64,000 nt of DNA, from assembly GCF_900141935.1 (NCBI RefSeq), contig NZ_FQYX01000010.1:31513-95512 (forward strand). Reading direction: 5' to 3'. Positions 17,880 to 26,565 of this stretch are shown one piece after another (the stretch's first letter is position 1; each line of letters begins with the position of its first letter). Position numbers and translations under genes: made by a program. This DNA comes from Arenibacter nanhaiticus (GTDB lineage: Bacteria > Bacteroidota > Bacteroidia > Flavobacteriales > Flavobacteriaceae). The notes under the pieces were generated by a model. It did no database searches. It was not told the DNA's origin and saw only the letters and a list, made by a program, of their open reading frames with translations.

Positions 17880-18257
17880 ATGAATGTATTTTATGAACAT
17901 GATTCCGATGATAGACTAATAGCAAAAAAAGATGCCCTGGAATTAAATAACTGGATTAATCATTTGGTCCATACCGGGGAGGAGGTTTTGATTTTAAAAG
18001 ACATTGTATCTAAATTTAAAGACCAGAATGATTTAAAAGAAAGGCTGCAAGATATTGCCCTGGAAAATAAATTACGTCTCGGTGTTTTTTTTAGATATAA
18101 AAACTCGCTAATCAACGTGCACGAATGTGAAGATATGGAATGTGATATTTATTATTTGAACAAGCACGAGGAATATCGAAATATATATGAGACCTTTTAC
18201 GAGTCCCTAAGACCACTAAAAGAAGAAGTGTATAACCTTATATTAAAAAACATATAA
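17880..18257 (+). CDS. Hypothetical protein, last gene of the gdh operon
   Basis: Soluble 125-residue protein, acidic and mostly helical, with no recognised domain, signal peptide or membrane span. It follows the GreA/Rnk-like gene by four bases and precedes a strong terminator, so it belongs to the sigma-54 operon. A mid-protein HECEDMECDIYYLNKHEEY segment has two Cys and two His but no clear metal motif. It could partner the GreA-like protein; this is inference from spacing only. Confidence 0.7.
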   Translation: MNVFYEHDSDDRLIAKKDALELNNWINHLVHTGEEVLILKDIVSKFKDQNDLKERLQDIALENKLRLGVFFRYKNSLINVHECEDMECDIYYLNKHEEYRNIYETFYESLRPLKEEVYNLILKNI

Positions 18258-18565
18258 GTAAAAATTATTTTAGCAGCCAGTTTGTTGGTTTTAATATTAG
18301 AGTTTTATGGCTGTTAATAATTCAAGGGAAAGCGTTGCTTTCCCTTGAAATTTTTCAGATGGTTTCTGTCTAAAATCTCCTTTCCTTCACTTTTTGGGAT
18401 GTTTTTACAATCTAATGTCCTTATTTTTAATAACTTCCATTTCTTTAAGGAGGCTAAGGGGTATAGCTTGTTTGTTGTTGAAAATTAACGCAATATTAAC
18501 AAGTGGTTGGATACTTTTGCTAGTCTTACAACGTATAACAAGTAGCAATTATTAATACAAAAATT
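18258..18565. other. Intergenic region between gdh operon and lipocalin-like gene
   Basis: Holds the operon terminator and, at 18512-18519, a TACTTTTG match to the -7 promoter box about 46 bases before the next ATG. No other structure was noticed. Confidence 0.5.
18321..18356 (+). terminator. Strong terminator ending the gdh operon
   Basis: TTCAAGGGAAAGC and GCTTTCCCTTGAA form a perfect 13-bp stem with a three-base loop (GTT), followed by ATTTTT. Confidence 0.9.
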
Positions 18566-19051
18566 ATGAATGTAAAAAAGCCCTTTTTTGCGCTTTTAGT
18601 AATGGGTTCCTTATTAGTGTCTTGTTCGGTTTCCAAAGTAGCCCGGATGGACAGAAAAGTTATAGAGGGGAACTGGACTCTGAACAATGTTTCTTATGAA
18701 GGAAAGAGCGGAAATTTTAAATCTGTACTTTTTAACGATGCTAATGCCAATTGTTTTATTGGGAGTCATTGGTTTTTTAGAAACAATAACAGTACAGGGA
18801 GTTATTGGTTGATGGATGGGTCGGATTGTACCGGTGGTGATCGCTTCATTCGTTGGTCGGTAGTAGATCGGGGAGGTCTTGCCAATCAGTTGCAATTTAA
18901 GTTTATAGATGAGAAGTATAAAGATATTTCTGGAGGGGTAGGGTATCGGTTAGATATCGCTTCCTTAACGGAAGAACAAATGACCTTAAAGTCAAAAGTA
19001 TCTGTAGACGGAGAACCTATAACCATTGTATATAAATTTTCAAAAGAATAA
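18566..19051 (+). CDS. Lipocalin-like lipoprotein
   Basis: Lipoprotein of 161 residues: signal MNVKKPFFALLVMGSLLVSC with the lipobox Cys at about 20, then a beta-rich domain. The segment IEGNWTLNNVSYEGKSGNFKSVLFNDANANCFIGSHWFF resembles flavobacterial lipocalin-like proteins. It is followed within 10 bases by an OmpA-type lipoprotein gene, so both are probably expressed together and sit in the outer membrane. Ligand unknown. Confidence 0.82.
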   Translation: MNVKKPFFALLVMGSLLVSCSVSKVARMDRKVIEGNWTLNNVSYEGKSGNFKSVLFNDANANCFIGSHWFFRNNNSTGSYWLMDGSDCTGGDRFIRWSVVDRGGLANQLQFKFIDEKYKDISGGVGYRLDIASLTEEQMTLKSKVSVDGEPITIVYKFSKE

Positions 19052-19061
19052 CATCAATAGC

Positions 19062-19757
19062 ATGAAAAAATTAATAGTATGTAGTTTGTCGGCCATTATT
19101 ATTTTGGCTTCTTTCAGTAGTTGTACTGCTGTAAAAAACACCAACAAAAAGCAAAGAGGTGCTGCCGTCGGTGCCGCTGGTGGTGCCGTCATTGGAGGGG
19201 TGATTGGCAATAATGTAGGCAATAAAAAAAATACAGCCCTTGGTGCCATTATCGGTGCCGTTGTAGGGGGTGTTGCCGGTGGTTATATCGGAGATAGAAT
19301 GGATCGTCAGGCCGAGCGTATCGAGGAGGAAATTCCAGGAGCAGAGGTAACCCGTGTTGGAGAAGGGATAAATGTAACCTTTAATGAAGATGCCGGAGTG
19401 TATTTCGATACCAATAAAGCGACCGTAAAAGGCACTTCAGCGACCACTTTGGACAGATTGATAGGTATCTTAAAAGAATACCCAGATACCAATATTTTGG
19501 TAGAAGGACATACCGATAGTGCAGGAGCCGAGGAGTATAACTACAACTTGTCTAGACAACGCGCCCAATCCGTCACTAATTATTTGGTTTCTAAGGGAAT
19601 TTCGAGTGGTAGACTTACCACAAACTGGTATGGAGAAACTCAGCCAAAGGCAGATAATGGTACGGCAGCAGGGAAGGCTAAGAATAGAAGGGTAGAATTG
19701 GTAATCGTGGCCAATGAAAAATTAAAACAAGAAGCTTTAGGCAAGGCAAAACAATAG
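19062..19757 (+). CDS. OmpA-family lipoprotein with glycine-zipper segment
   Basis: Signal peptide MKKLIVCSLSAIIILASFSSC with lipobox Cys, then a glycine-zipper region (GAAVGAAGGAVIGGVIGNNVGNKK and GAIIGAVVGGVAGGYIGDRMD), then an OmpA C-terminal peptidoglycan-binding domain (VYFDTNKATVKGTS, ILVEGHTDSAGAEEYNYNLSRQRAQSVTNYL, KNRRVELVI). This layout is that of YiaD-like envelope anchors. ATG 19062 gives the proper signal; the longer frame from 19026 overlaps the previous gene. Confidence 0.92.
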   Translation: MKKLIVCSLSAIIILASFSSCTAVKNTNKKQRGAAVGAAGGAVIGGVIGNNVGNKKNTALGAIIGAVVGGVAGGYIGDRMDRQAERIEEEIPGAEVTRVGEGINVTFNEDAGVYFDTNKATVKGTSATTLDRLIGILKEYPDTNILVEGHTDSAGAEEYNYNLSRQRAQSVTNYLVSKGISSGRLTTNWYGETQPKADNGTAAGKAKNRRVELVIVANEKLKQEALGKAKQ

Positions 19758-19775
19758 AAATTTATTTTTTTATAG

Positions 19776-19805
19776 AAAAACCCGACGAATTTCGTCGGGT
19801 TTTTT
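19776..19805 (+). terminator. Terminator after the OmpA-like lipoprotein gene
   Basis: AAAAACCCGACGA and TCGTCGGGTTTTT form a 13-bp perfect stem with an ATT loop and flanking A/T runs, so it could act in both directions. It separates the lipoprotein pair from the polyketide operon. Confidence 0.9.
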
Positions 19806-19815
19806 GTTTTAAAAT

Positions 19816-20952
19816 ATGTACCTTTCTTATGTGATCTTATTTGACGTACTCGTTGTGGGAGGTGGATTGGCTGGATTGACCTCGGCCCTTGATTTACAAA
19901 AAAAGGGATATAGTGTTTTGGTGTTTGAGAAACTAGCCTATCCACATCATAAGGTATGTGGCGAGTACGTGTCTATGGAAGCTGTTCCTTACCTAGACTA
20001 TTTAGGGATTTCCCTGCTTGATGCCGTTTCAATAAACAAAATGGTGTTAAGCACTTTAAAAGGACGGACATTACAGGCAGACCTTGCTATGGGGGGTGTG
20101 GGGATAAGTCGCTACACCCTAGATAACAGATTATATCTTAAAGCTAGGGAAGTTGGAGTGATGTTTGTTTTCGAAAGTGTTGTTTCCGTAATTTTTCAAA
20201 GGGAGACTTTTATAATAAAGACCGAAAAAGGAACAGTCTATCATGCTAAAGTAGCCATTGGAGCTTATGGAAAAAGAAGTGCTCTGGACAAGCAGTTGCA
20301 ACGTGGTTTTAAAGGGGAGAAATCGCCTTGGCTTGCGGTGAAGGCTCATTATAAATTAGATGGTTTTCCAGATGATACAGTGGCCCTGCACAATTTTAGG
20401 GGAGGGTATGGCGGATTGTCAAAAACAGAGTCTGGCGCGGTTAATTTTTGTTATTTGGTTTCTTATGAAAGTTTTAAAGAAGTGAAAAGTATAGCTCATT
20501 TTAATAAGAATGTGGTTTCTAAGAACCCTTTTTTAGGGCAGTTTTTAGAAGAGGCTCAACAGTTATTTCCAGCCCCGGAAACTATTGGGCAAGTGGGCTT
20601 TGAAAAGAAAAGTGCCGTAGAGAATCATATAATTATGTGCGGAGATACGGCTGGCTTAATACACCCACTTTGTGGAAATGGCATGGCTATGGCGATTCAT
20701 AGCGCTAAAATCGCTGCAGAAACAATAGATTGTTTTTTTAGGGAAATGGCCTATAGCCGAAATCAGATGGAAAAGGACTATACGAAACAATGGAGAAAAA
20801 CCTTTGGCAGAAGATTATGGTTGGGAAGGAATTTACAATCTTTATTACTACATGAAAAATCCTTAGAGGTCGTTGTTCAGTTAGCATCGAAATCGCCTTC
20901 TTTGATAAAATCACTTATTAGTAATACCCATGGTAAAACAATTCGATTTTGA
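19816..20952 (+). CDS. FAD-dependent oxidoreductase, first gene of type III PKS operon
   Basis: Flavoprotein of 378 residues related to geranylgeranyl-reductase/monooxygenase-type enzymes: dinucleotide motif DVLVVGGGLAGLTSALDLQKKGYSVLVFEK, the family Cys-containing HHKVCGEYVS, and the second FAD motif MCGDTAGLIHPLCGNGMAMAI. It probably hydroxylates, oxidises or reduces the polyketide or acyl intermediate. An alternative start is GTG 19831, just behind a TACCTTTC box. Its stop overlaps the methyltransferase start (TGATG). Confidence 0.88.
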   Translation: MYLSYVILFDVLVVGGGLAGLTSALDLQKKGYSVLVFEKLAYPHHKVCGEYVSMEAVPYLDYLGISLLDAVSINKMVLSTLKGRTLQADLAMGGVGISRYTLDNRLYLKAREVGVMFVFESVVSVIFQRETFIIKTEKGTVYHAKVAIGAYGKRSALDKQLQRGFKGEKSPWLAVKAHYKLDGFPDDTVALHNFRGGYGGLSKTESGAVNFCYLVSYESFKEVKSIAHFNKNVVSKNPFLGQFLEEAQQLFPAPETIGQVGFEKKSAVENHIIMCGDTAGLIHPLCGNGMAMAIHSAKIAAETIDCFFREMAYSRNQMEKDYTKQWRKTFGRRLWLGRNLQSLLLHEKSLEVVVQLASKSPSLIKSLISNTHGKTIRF

Positions 20953-21671
20953 TGAATTTTAATACCCGAAGCTCGGAAATAGAAAGGATGGACAATCTAT
21001 CGGTAGATCTTGTCTCATTGCAAGAAATATTGTTCGATATAAATCGGGTTAATTCCCTTCTTAACGGATATTCGATCACTCTTAAAGCGATAAAAAAAAT
21101 CATCCAGGAAAATCCGAAAAACAGTTATACCATTATAGATATGGGGTGTGGAGATGGTACTATGTTAAGGAAAGTGGTCCGGTATTTTAAAAATGAGCCT
21201 TTTAAATTAAATTTAATAGGGATCGATCTTAGTGAAAAAGGTATTGAAATAGCCAAAGCTATGTCGACAAGTTTTTCTAATATTAGCTATCAAAATAGGG
21301 ATATCTTAAGTTTGGAGGCTCATGAAATTGATTGTGATATTATACTCTCGACCCTTACCATGCATCATTTTAGTTCCCAAGAAATACCCTTGTTTCTAGA
21401 TCAATTCGTTAAAATAGCCCGTTTAGGAGTGATTATCAATGATCTGCAAAGAAGTAGGTTGGCCTATGGGTTATTTTGGGGCTTTAGTGTGATGTTTGTT
21501 AAAACCAAGGTTGGAAAGTCCGATGGTTTGGTTTCCATAAAAAGAGGCTTTGTGTTAAAGGATTTAGTGGCTTTTTCGCAAAATATTCCAGATGTCCAGC
21601 ATACCATAAAGTGGAAGTGGGCGTTTCGTTATCTATGGGTCTTACGGACAAAAACAGCTAAAAATGTATGA
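20952..21671 (+). CDS. Class I SAM-dependent methyltransferase
   Basis: Methyltransferase of 239 residues with the SAM-binding IIDMGCGDGTMLRKVVRYF, the acidic strand-2 end NLIGIDLSEKGIEIAKAM, and ILSTLTMHHFSSQEIPLFL. The start ATG overlaps the previous stop in TGATG, and its own stop overlaps the polyketide synthase start in ATGA, so all three are translationally coupled. The likely substrate is the ring or chain made by the neighbouring type III polyketide synthase; O- versus C-methylation cannot be decided. Confidence 0.9.
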   Translation: MNFNTRSSEIERMDNLSVDLVSLQEILFDINRVNSLLNGYSITLKAIKKIIQENPKNSYTIIDMGCGDGTMLRKVVRYFKNEPFKLNLIGIDLSEKGIEIAKAMSTSFSNISYQNRDILSLEAHEIDCDIILSTLTMHHFSSQEIPLFLDQFVKIARLGVIINDLQRSRLAYGLFWGFSVMFVKTKVGKSDGLVSIKRGFVLKDLVAFSQNIPDVQHTIKWKWAFRYLWVLRTKTAKNV

Positions 21672-22723
21672 ATAAGGTAAAAATTGTCACGGTAACAAAG
21701 GAATTGCCCACCTATAGTAAGGATACTAAAGATATTCTACCGCTGGTAAAATGGTGGCTAAGGGATCAGGACGGACGATTTCAACGGAAGGTTCTAAAAA
21801 TATTTGAAGGTGCTGCGGTAGACAAACGCTATAGTATAATGGCGCCGGAAGAGGTATTTAAGGCGACATCTTTTCAAGAGAAAAATGATATTTATAGTCG
21901 TGAAGTCCGTAAACTAGGGAAAAAAGTCTTAGAAAAAGCACTTTATAAAAGCGATTGGTCGGCAAAAAGTTTAGATTTTATTATTACGGTCAGTTGTACG
22001 GGGATAATGATCCCATCTCTTGATGCTTATCTAATTGATGATTTAGGGATGCGCCAGGAAGTGGTTCGTTTGCCTGTTACTGAAATGGGGTGTGCAGCAG
22101 GTGTTTCGGGGCTTATCTATGCCTATAATTTTCTAAAATCCAACCCGGGTAAAAGAGCCGCTATTGTGGCAGTCGAAAGTCCAACCGCTACCTTTCAGTT
22201 AAATGATTATTCCATGGCAAATATGGTCAGTGCTGCTATATTTGGCGATGGGGCGGCCTGTGTTTTATTATCCTCTGAGGTAGAGGCTAGTGGCCCTAGA
22301 ATAGTTGGGGGCGAAATGTATCACTTCGAGAATACGACGCAATTAATGGGTTTTGATCTGGCTAATACAGGGTTGAAAATGATCTTGGATCCGGCGGTAC
22401 CCGAAACCATATCCGAACATTTTCCAGCAATTATACATCCTTTTTTAAAAAAATATGGCAGTGAAATTGACAAGGTCAATCATTTGATTTTTCACCCAGG
22501 AGGAAAAAAAATTGTACAAACCGTAGAAGAATTATTTGGGAAACTAGGTAAAAATATTGATGAGACCAGAGAAACCCTTCGTCTCTTTGGAAATATGAGC
22601 AGCGCAACCGTTCTTTATGTTTTGGAGCGTTATTTGGAAAAGGATATTTCGGTGGGCGAGCAAGGGCTGGTGTTGAGTTTTGGACCGGGGTTTTCGGCAC
22701 AGCGGGTGTTGTTGGAGTGGTAG
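21668..22723 (+). CDS. Type III polyketide synthase
   Basis: Chalcone-synthase-fold enzyme of 351 residues that condenses malonyl-CoA units onto a CoA- or ACP-bound starter. The catalytic triad is intact: Cys142 (VTEMGCAAGVSGL), His276 (LIFHPGGKKI) and Asn309 (RLFGNMSSATVLYVL). The C-terminal GPGF loop (LSFGPGFSAQRVLLEW) is present. Bacterial relatives make alkylresorcinols, alkylpyrones or phloroglucinol; the cavity residues that choose between these cannot be read reliably here. The coupled ketosynthase and ACP suggest a dedicated acyl starter. Confidence 0.95.
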   Translation: MNKVKIVTVTKELPTYSKDTKDILPLVKWWLRDQDGRFQRKVLKIFEGAAVDKRYSIMAPEEVFKATSFQEKNDIYSREVRKLGKKVLEKALYKSDWSAKSLDFIITVSCTGIMIPSLDAYLIDDLGMRQEVVRLPVTEMGCAAGVSGLIYAYNFLKSNPGKRAAIVAVESPTATFQLNDYSMANMVSAAIFGDGAACVLLSSEVEASGPRIVGGEMYHFENTTQLMGFDLANTGLKMILDPAVPETISEHFPAIIHPFLKKYGSEIDKVNHLIFHPGGKKIVQTVEELFGKLGKNIDETRETLRLFGNMSSATVLYVLERYLEKDISVGEQGLVLSFGPGFSAQRVLLEW

Positions 22724-22790
22724 GAATGTCATAGGAAGATAATTTCCACCATTAGGAAAGCACGCTTTAAAGGAATAATTAGTATGATGC

Positions 22791-23231
22791 ATGAATACAT
22801 ATAAAGAAATTTTAGACCTACTACCATACAAGGAGCCTTTCTTGTTTGTAAATGACTTGGCAACGGTTAATGATGATGGAGCAACAGGTTCCTATACCTT
22901 TAAGGCGGAGGAAGGTTTTTACAGAGGACATTTTAAAGAATATCCGGTAACTCCTGGCGTTATTTTAACCGAGTGCTGTGCGCAGATTGGATTGGTCTGT
23001 TTGGGCATTTACCTCCTAAAGCAAGAACAGGCCGAATTTAATAATCCCCAAATTGCTTTAAGCCGTTCACAAATGGATTTTTCGTTACCGGTGTTTCCGG
23101 AGGAAACAGTTACCGTAAGCTCAAGTCTTGTGTATTTTAGATTTCATAAATTAAAATGCCTGGTTAAAATGCACAATGGCAAAGGTCAATTGGTATGCCA
23201 AGGAGTTTTAGAAGGGATGTTAAAAATATAA
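22791..23231 (+). CDS. FabZ-like 3-hydroxyacyl-ACP dehydratase (hotdog fold)
   Basis: Hotdog-fold protein of 146 residues with the FabZ/FabA-like active-site helix: FYRGHFKEYPVTPGVILTECCAQIG contains the catalytic His and the acidic residue in position. FabZ proper reads HFPGxPVMPGVL, so this is a diverged relative. It sits between the type III synthase and the ketosynthase and could dehydrate a short acyl-ACP that feeds either enzyme. Confidence 0.82.
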   Translation: MNTYKEILDLLPYKEPFLFVNDLATVNDDGATGSYTFKAEEGFYRGHFKEYPVTPGVILTECCAQIGLVCLGIYLLKQEQAEFNNPQIALSRSQMDFSLPVFPEETVTVSSSLVYFRFHKLKCLVKMHNGKGQLVCQGVLEGMLKI

Positions 23232-23301
23232 AAGCATGGAATAAGAATGAGCAAAAACCGGTCGTACATATGAACGTTAAAAAACAATACAAAAAACACC
23301 T

Positions 23302-24576
23302 ATGAAAAAGCGTGTCGTAATTACAGGGCTTGGCGTCTGTGCTCCAAAGGGGGTAGGGGTCTCCGACTTCCTTAACACCCTAAAAAAGGGCGAGAGCGGA
23401 ATAGCATTTCACCAAGAATTGGCGGCTTTAGGGTTTTCTTGCCAAATTGCGGGAAAACCAGAAGTTACACCCTCTATTTTAGAAGCTTTTTTTTCGCCTT
23501 TGCAAAGAAAAGGCTTAAGAGCTAGTGGTATCGTTTATGGGGTTATTGCGGGTATGGATGCCTGGGCGGATGCGGGATTGGAGAAGGCGGCCAAGGAAGA
23601 ACCCGATTGGGACAGTGGTATTGTGTTTGGAGCCGGAACCTTAGGGGTCGATACGTTTAGGGAAGCGATACACCTCATTGATGCCAATAAAACAAGAAGA
23701 CTGGGAAGTACTACGGTGATACAGACCATGGCGAGTGGTATTAGTGCATATTTGGGCGGAATTTTAGGTTGTGGCAATCAAGTAACGACCAATTCTTCTG
23801 CTTGTGGTACGGGCACGGAGGGCCTTATAATGGGCTATGAAAGAATCAGGTCGGGAATGGCCAGTCGTATGTTGGTAGGGAGTACCAGTGATAGCGGTCC
23901 CTATGTATGGGGTGGATTTGATGCTATGAGAATTTTACCCAGTAAATATAATGATAATCCTATTCTTGCAAGTAGGCCTATGAGCGACAGTGCTGCAGGT
24001 TTCGTTCCCGGGAGCGGAGCGGGGGCATTGGTACTAGAATCGCTGGACTCGGCCTTGAAGCGTGGGGCCACCATATACGCCGAGGTCTTGGGTGGGGCCG
24101 TAAATAGCGGAGGACAGCGCGGGAACGGTAGTATGACAGCACCCAACAGTACGGCCGTACAACGGTGTATAAAAGCAGCTATAAAAGATGCTGAGGTGCA
24201 AGGGAGAGACATAGATGTTATCAACGGGCATTTGACAGCAACCAAAAAGGATGTCGATGAAATTCGGAACTGGAGTGAAGCTTTGCAAAGGAGAGGAATT
24301 GATTTTCCCTATATCAATTCGACCAAAGGAATAGTGGGGCATTGCTTGGCAGCATCGGGCAGTATAGAATCGGTAGCCACAGTATTACAGCTTAAAGAAG
24401 GATTGGTTTTTGGAAACCAGAATTGCCCGGACATTCACCCCGAAATTTTAGCCTATGTGGATGCTAGCAAAATTCCCCAACAAACCATTCAATATCAGCC
24501 TAAAATAGCAGCAAAAGCAAGTTTTGGCTTTGGAGATGTAAACGCATGTGTTATCTTTAAAGAATATCCTAAATGA
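23302..24576 (+). CDS. Beta-ketoacyl-ACP synthase (FabF-like)
   Basis: Ketosynthase of 424 residues with the Cys-His-His triad: Cys168 in TTNSSACGTGTEGLIMG, His310 in INGHLTATKKDVDEI and His347 in STKGIVGHCLAASGSIE. The second motif is GHLTAT rather than the usual GTSTPL/HGTGT wording, marking it as a specialised, non-housekeeping copy. With the neighbouring dehydratase and ACP it could extend or prime an acyl chain for the type III synthase. The downstream ACP starts eight bases after its stop. Confidence 0.92.
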   Translation: MKKRVVITGLGVCAPKGVGVSDFLNTLKKGESGIAFHQELAALGFSCQIAGKPEVTPSILEAFFSPLQRKGLRASGIVYGVIAGMDAWADAGLEKAAKEEPDWDSGIVFGAGTLGVDTFREAIHLIDANKTRRLGSTTVIQTMASGISAYLGGILGCGNQVTTNSSACGTGTEGLIMGYERIRSGMASRMLVGSTSDSGPYVWGGFDAMRILPSKYNDNPILASRPMSDSAAGFVPGSGAGALVLESLDSALKRGATIYAEVLGGAVNSGGQRGNGSMTAPNSTAVQRCIKAAIKDAEVQGRDIDVINGHLTATKKDVDEIRNWSEALQRRGIDFPYINSTKGIVGHCLAASGSIESVATVLQLKEGLVFGNQNCPDIHPEILAYVDASKIPQQTIQYQPKIAAKASFGFGDVNACVIFKEYPK

Positions 24577-24583
24577 CCATCGT

Positions 24584-24841
24584 ATGAGAAAAGAAGAACG
24601 CTTTAGAACCTTAAAGAATATAGTGAAGGTTTATCTCCCGGAAGATGTTTCCGAAGAAGCTATTGAAGCGGAAAGTAATTTCACCTCGGAGTTAAATATC
24701 AATTCGGCTAACTTGGTCGATATCGTCCTCGATGTCGAGGATGCCTTTCATATAAAAATTGAAAATGACGATATGGACCAAATGAAAACGGTCCGGGATG
24801 CTCTTTATATCATCGATCAAAAACTTTTAAACAAAGCATAA
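24584..24841 (+). CDS. Acyl carrier protein of the type III PKS operon
   Basis: Acidic helical protein of 85 residues from ATG 24584 (the longer frame from 24548 overlaps the ketosynthase gene). The expected pantetheine serine is Ser41 in LNINSANLVDIVLDVEDAFHI; the canonical DSL is replaced by NSA, with the following helix II (LVDIVLDVEDAF) well conserved. Probably carries the starter or extender acyl group for this pathway. It is the last gene of the operon and converges on terC. Confidence 0.85.
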   Translation: MRKEERFRTLKNIVKVYLPEDVSEEAIEAESNFTSELNINSANLVDIVLDVEDAFHIKIENDDMDQMKTVRDALYIIDQKLLNKA

Positions 24842-24849
24842 AGCACCTT

Positions 24850-25794
24850 TTAAGCAGCTTCCTTTTCGGGGATAAGCAAGGAAGCTAATACCCCGCCCGC
24901 CAAGGCAACTGAGATCACTGTCAAAGATACCCATTCTGCAATTTCGATATGGTGGGTAAATAGCATTTTTAAACCTACAAAGGCTAATATTACGACTAAG
25001 CTATAGTTGATATATCTGAATTTCTCTAGCATACGGGAGATTAAAAAATACATAGAACGCAAACCCAATATAGCTAAAATATTAGAGCTAAATACAATAA
25101 ACGGATCGGCTGTAATGGCCAGGATAGCCGGAATGCTGTCTAAGGCAAATAATATATCGGTTAGTTCAATAATAACCAATGCTACAAAAAGCGGCGTGGC
25201 AGCATTGACCCCCATTCGTTTTATAAAGAAATCATGTCCTTTTATGACCGATGTTATAGGGTATACCTTTTTTAGTTGTTTAAAAATAAAGGATGTTTTT
25301 GGGTCAAAACCTTTATCGTCAGATTTTAGCATTTTAAAGGCTGTGAATAACAAGAAAACCCCAAAAACATAAATAGCCCAGTCGAATTTGGTGATTAAGG
25401 CGACTCCAAAAACAATCATCAAGGCCCTAAAAAAGATGGCTCCTAAAATACCCCAAAAAAGGACCCTATGTTGGTATAAGGGTGGGATTTTAAAAGAAGA
25501 AAATATTACCGCAATAACAAATACATTGTCAATACTTAGCGATAATTCTATAAGGTAACCGGTAATATATTTTAATACCGCATTGTTTGGTGTCAGCCCT
25601 GTAGGGTTGTCTATTAAACCAGAAGAAAATAACCAATATATAACGCCGCTAAAACTTAAAGCTACCGTTACCCAAATAGCAGTCCATATGCCCGCTTCCT
25701 TGGTTTTTATGACATGGTCGTTTTTGTGGAAAACGCCCAAATCTAAGGCAAGAAATACTATAATTAGACCTATAAAAGCACCCCAAATTAACAT
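24850..25794 (-). CDS. TerC family integral membrane protein
   Basis: Protein of 314 residues with about nine hydrophobic segments and the TerC signatures LALDLGVFHKNDHVI, LSIDNVFVIAVIFSSFKIP and LTDILFALDSIPAILAITADPFIVFSSN, whose membrane acidic residues are conserved. The family (TerC, Alx, YceF) is linked to manganese export or metal loading of exported proteins and to tellurite resistance. No ter operon partners are present, so a general metal-homeostasis role is more likely. It converges on the ACP gene with an eight-base gap. Confidence 0.93.
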   Translation of the reverse strand: MLIWGAFIGLIIVFLALDLGVFHKNDHVIKTKEAGIWTAIWVTVALSFSGVIYWLFSSGLIDNPTGLTPNNAVLKYITGYLIELSLSIDNVFVIAVIFSSFKIPPLYQHRVLFWGILGAIFFRALMIVFGVALITKFDWAIYVFGVFLLFTAFKMLKSDDKGFDPKTSFIFKQLKKVYPITSVIKGHDFFIKRMGVNAATPLFVALVIIELTDILFALDSIPAILAITADPFIVFSSNILAILGLRSMYFLISRMLEKFRYINYSLVVILAFVGLKMLFTHHIEIAEWVSLTVISVALAGGVLASLLIPEKEAA

Positions 25795-26042
25795 AAATAC
25801 ATCCTATTAAAGGCACAAATGTAAGCATCCTTTTTATAAGAATAGAGGGTGAAATATGAAATATTTGAAATAATTATTGTCGGTTTTTAAACTCATTTTT
25901 AGGAGGTTAGTTGAGTGATTATTGTACATCATCGACTTAAGGTTCAATAAATCGTTAAAGGCCATAAAATGCTTTTTTGTTATGAGCTTAAACATCCTTT
26001 AATTTTCGTAAATTAAAGAAGACCCTTTTTAAAGTGCGATTT

Positions 26043-26387
26043 ATGTGCCGTTATATTTTTCTTCCTTGTGTTCTTTTTTGCTTGGCAGTTTCCTTAAAAA
26101 CAACTGCTCAAACAAATAATGATACAGTGGTAGTTGCTAAACACGAAATTGTCAATAGGACAATTTTAGAGCAATTTGAGCCAGGGATGATTCTTTCCAA
26201 AGAAACTAGGATCCGTTTAAAAAAGGACCGGATTTCAGAGGCTAAAAGGAGAAGAGTGTTTTTGGATTCTTTGAGTATTTCAGATCGTAAAAGAAAAAAG
26301 CTACTAAGAGACCTAACAAAAAAACCATTCTCCAACAGGTTGTTGAATAATTTGGCCAAAACATCCTTTAAGGACAGCGAAAACTAA
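26043..26387 (+). CDS. Small exported hypothetical protein
   Basis: From ATG 26043 the protein has 114 residues with a signal peptide (MCRYIFLPCVLFCLAVSLKTTAQ) and a basic, helical mature part rich in Arg, Lys and Asp (KDRISEAKRRRVFLDSLSISDRKRKKLLRDL). No family is recognised. An in-frame GTG at 26034 is less likely. The gene stands alone, ahead of a long perfect hairpin. Confidence 0.65.
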   Translation: MCRYIFLPCVLFCLAVSLKTTAQTNNDTVVVAKHEIVNRTILEQFEPGMILSKETRIRLKKDRISEAKRRRVFLDSLSISDRKRKKLLRDLTKKPFSNRLLNNLAKTSFKDSEN

Positions 26388-26466
26388 AACTAGGGAATGT
26401 CTCCTGTACATTGGGTAAGTAGAGACCGATAGTGCTTTTTCATAAAACAAATGAATACTAAAATAT

Positions 26467-26505
26467 AAATCCCCTTGCGCAACTTGTAGTTGCGCAAGGG
26501 GATTT
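26467..26505. terminator. Bidirectional terminator with a perfect 18-bp stem
   Basis: Left arm starts AAATCCCCTTGCGC and right arm ends GCGCAAGGGGATTT, paired without mismatch over 18 bp around a TGT loop. It lies between convergent genes. Confidence 0.75.
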
Positions 26506-26565
26506 ACATTGACACTTGGTCCTTGAAGTTTAAAACCTTGCTGTCATGAACAGCAATATTGCTTA

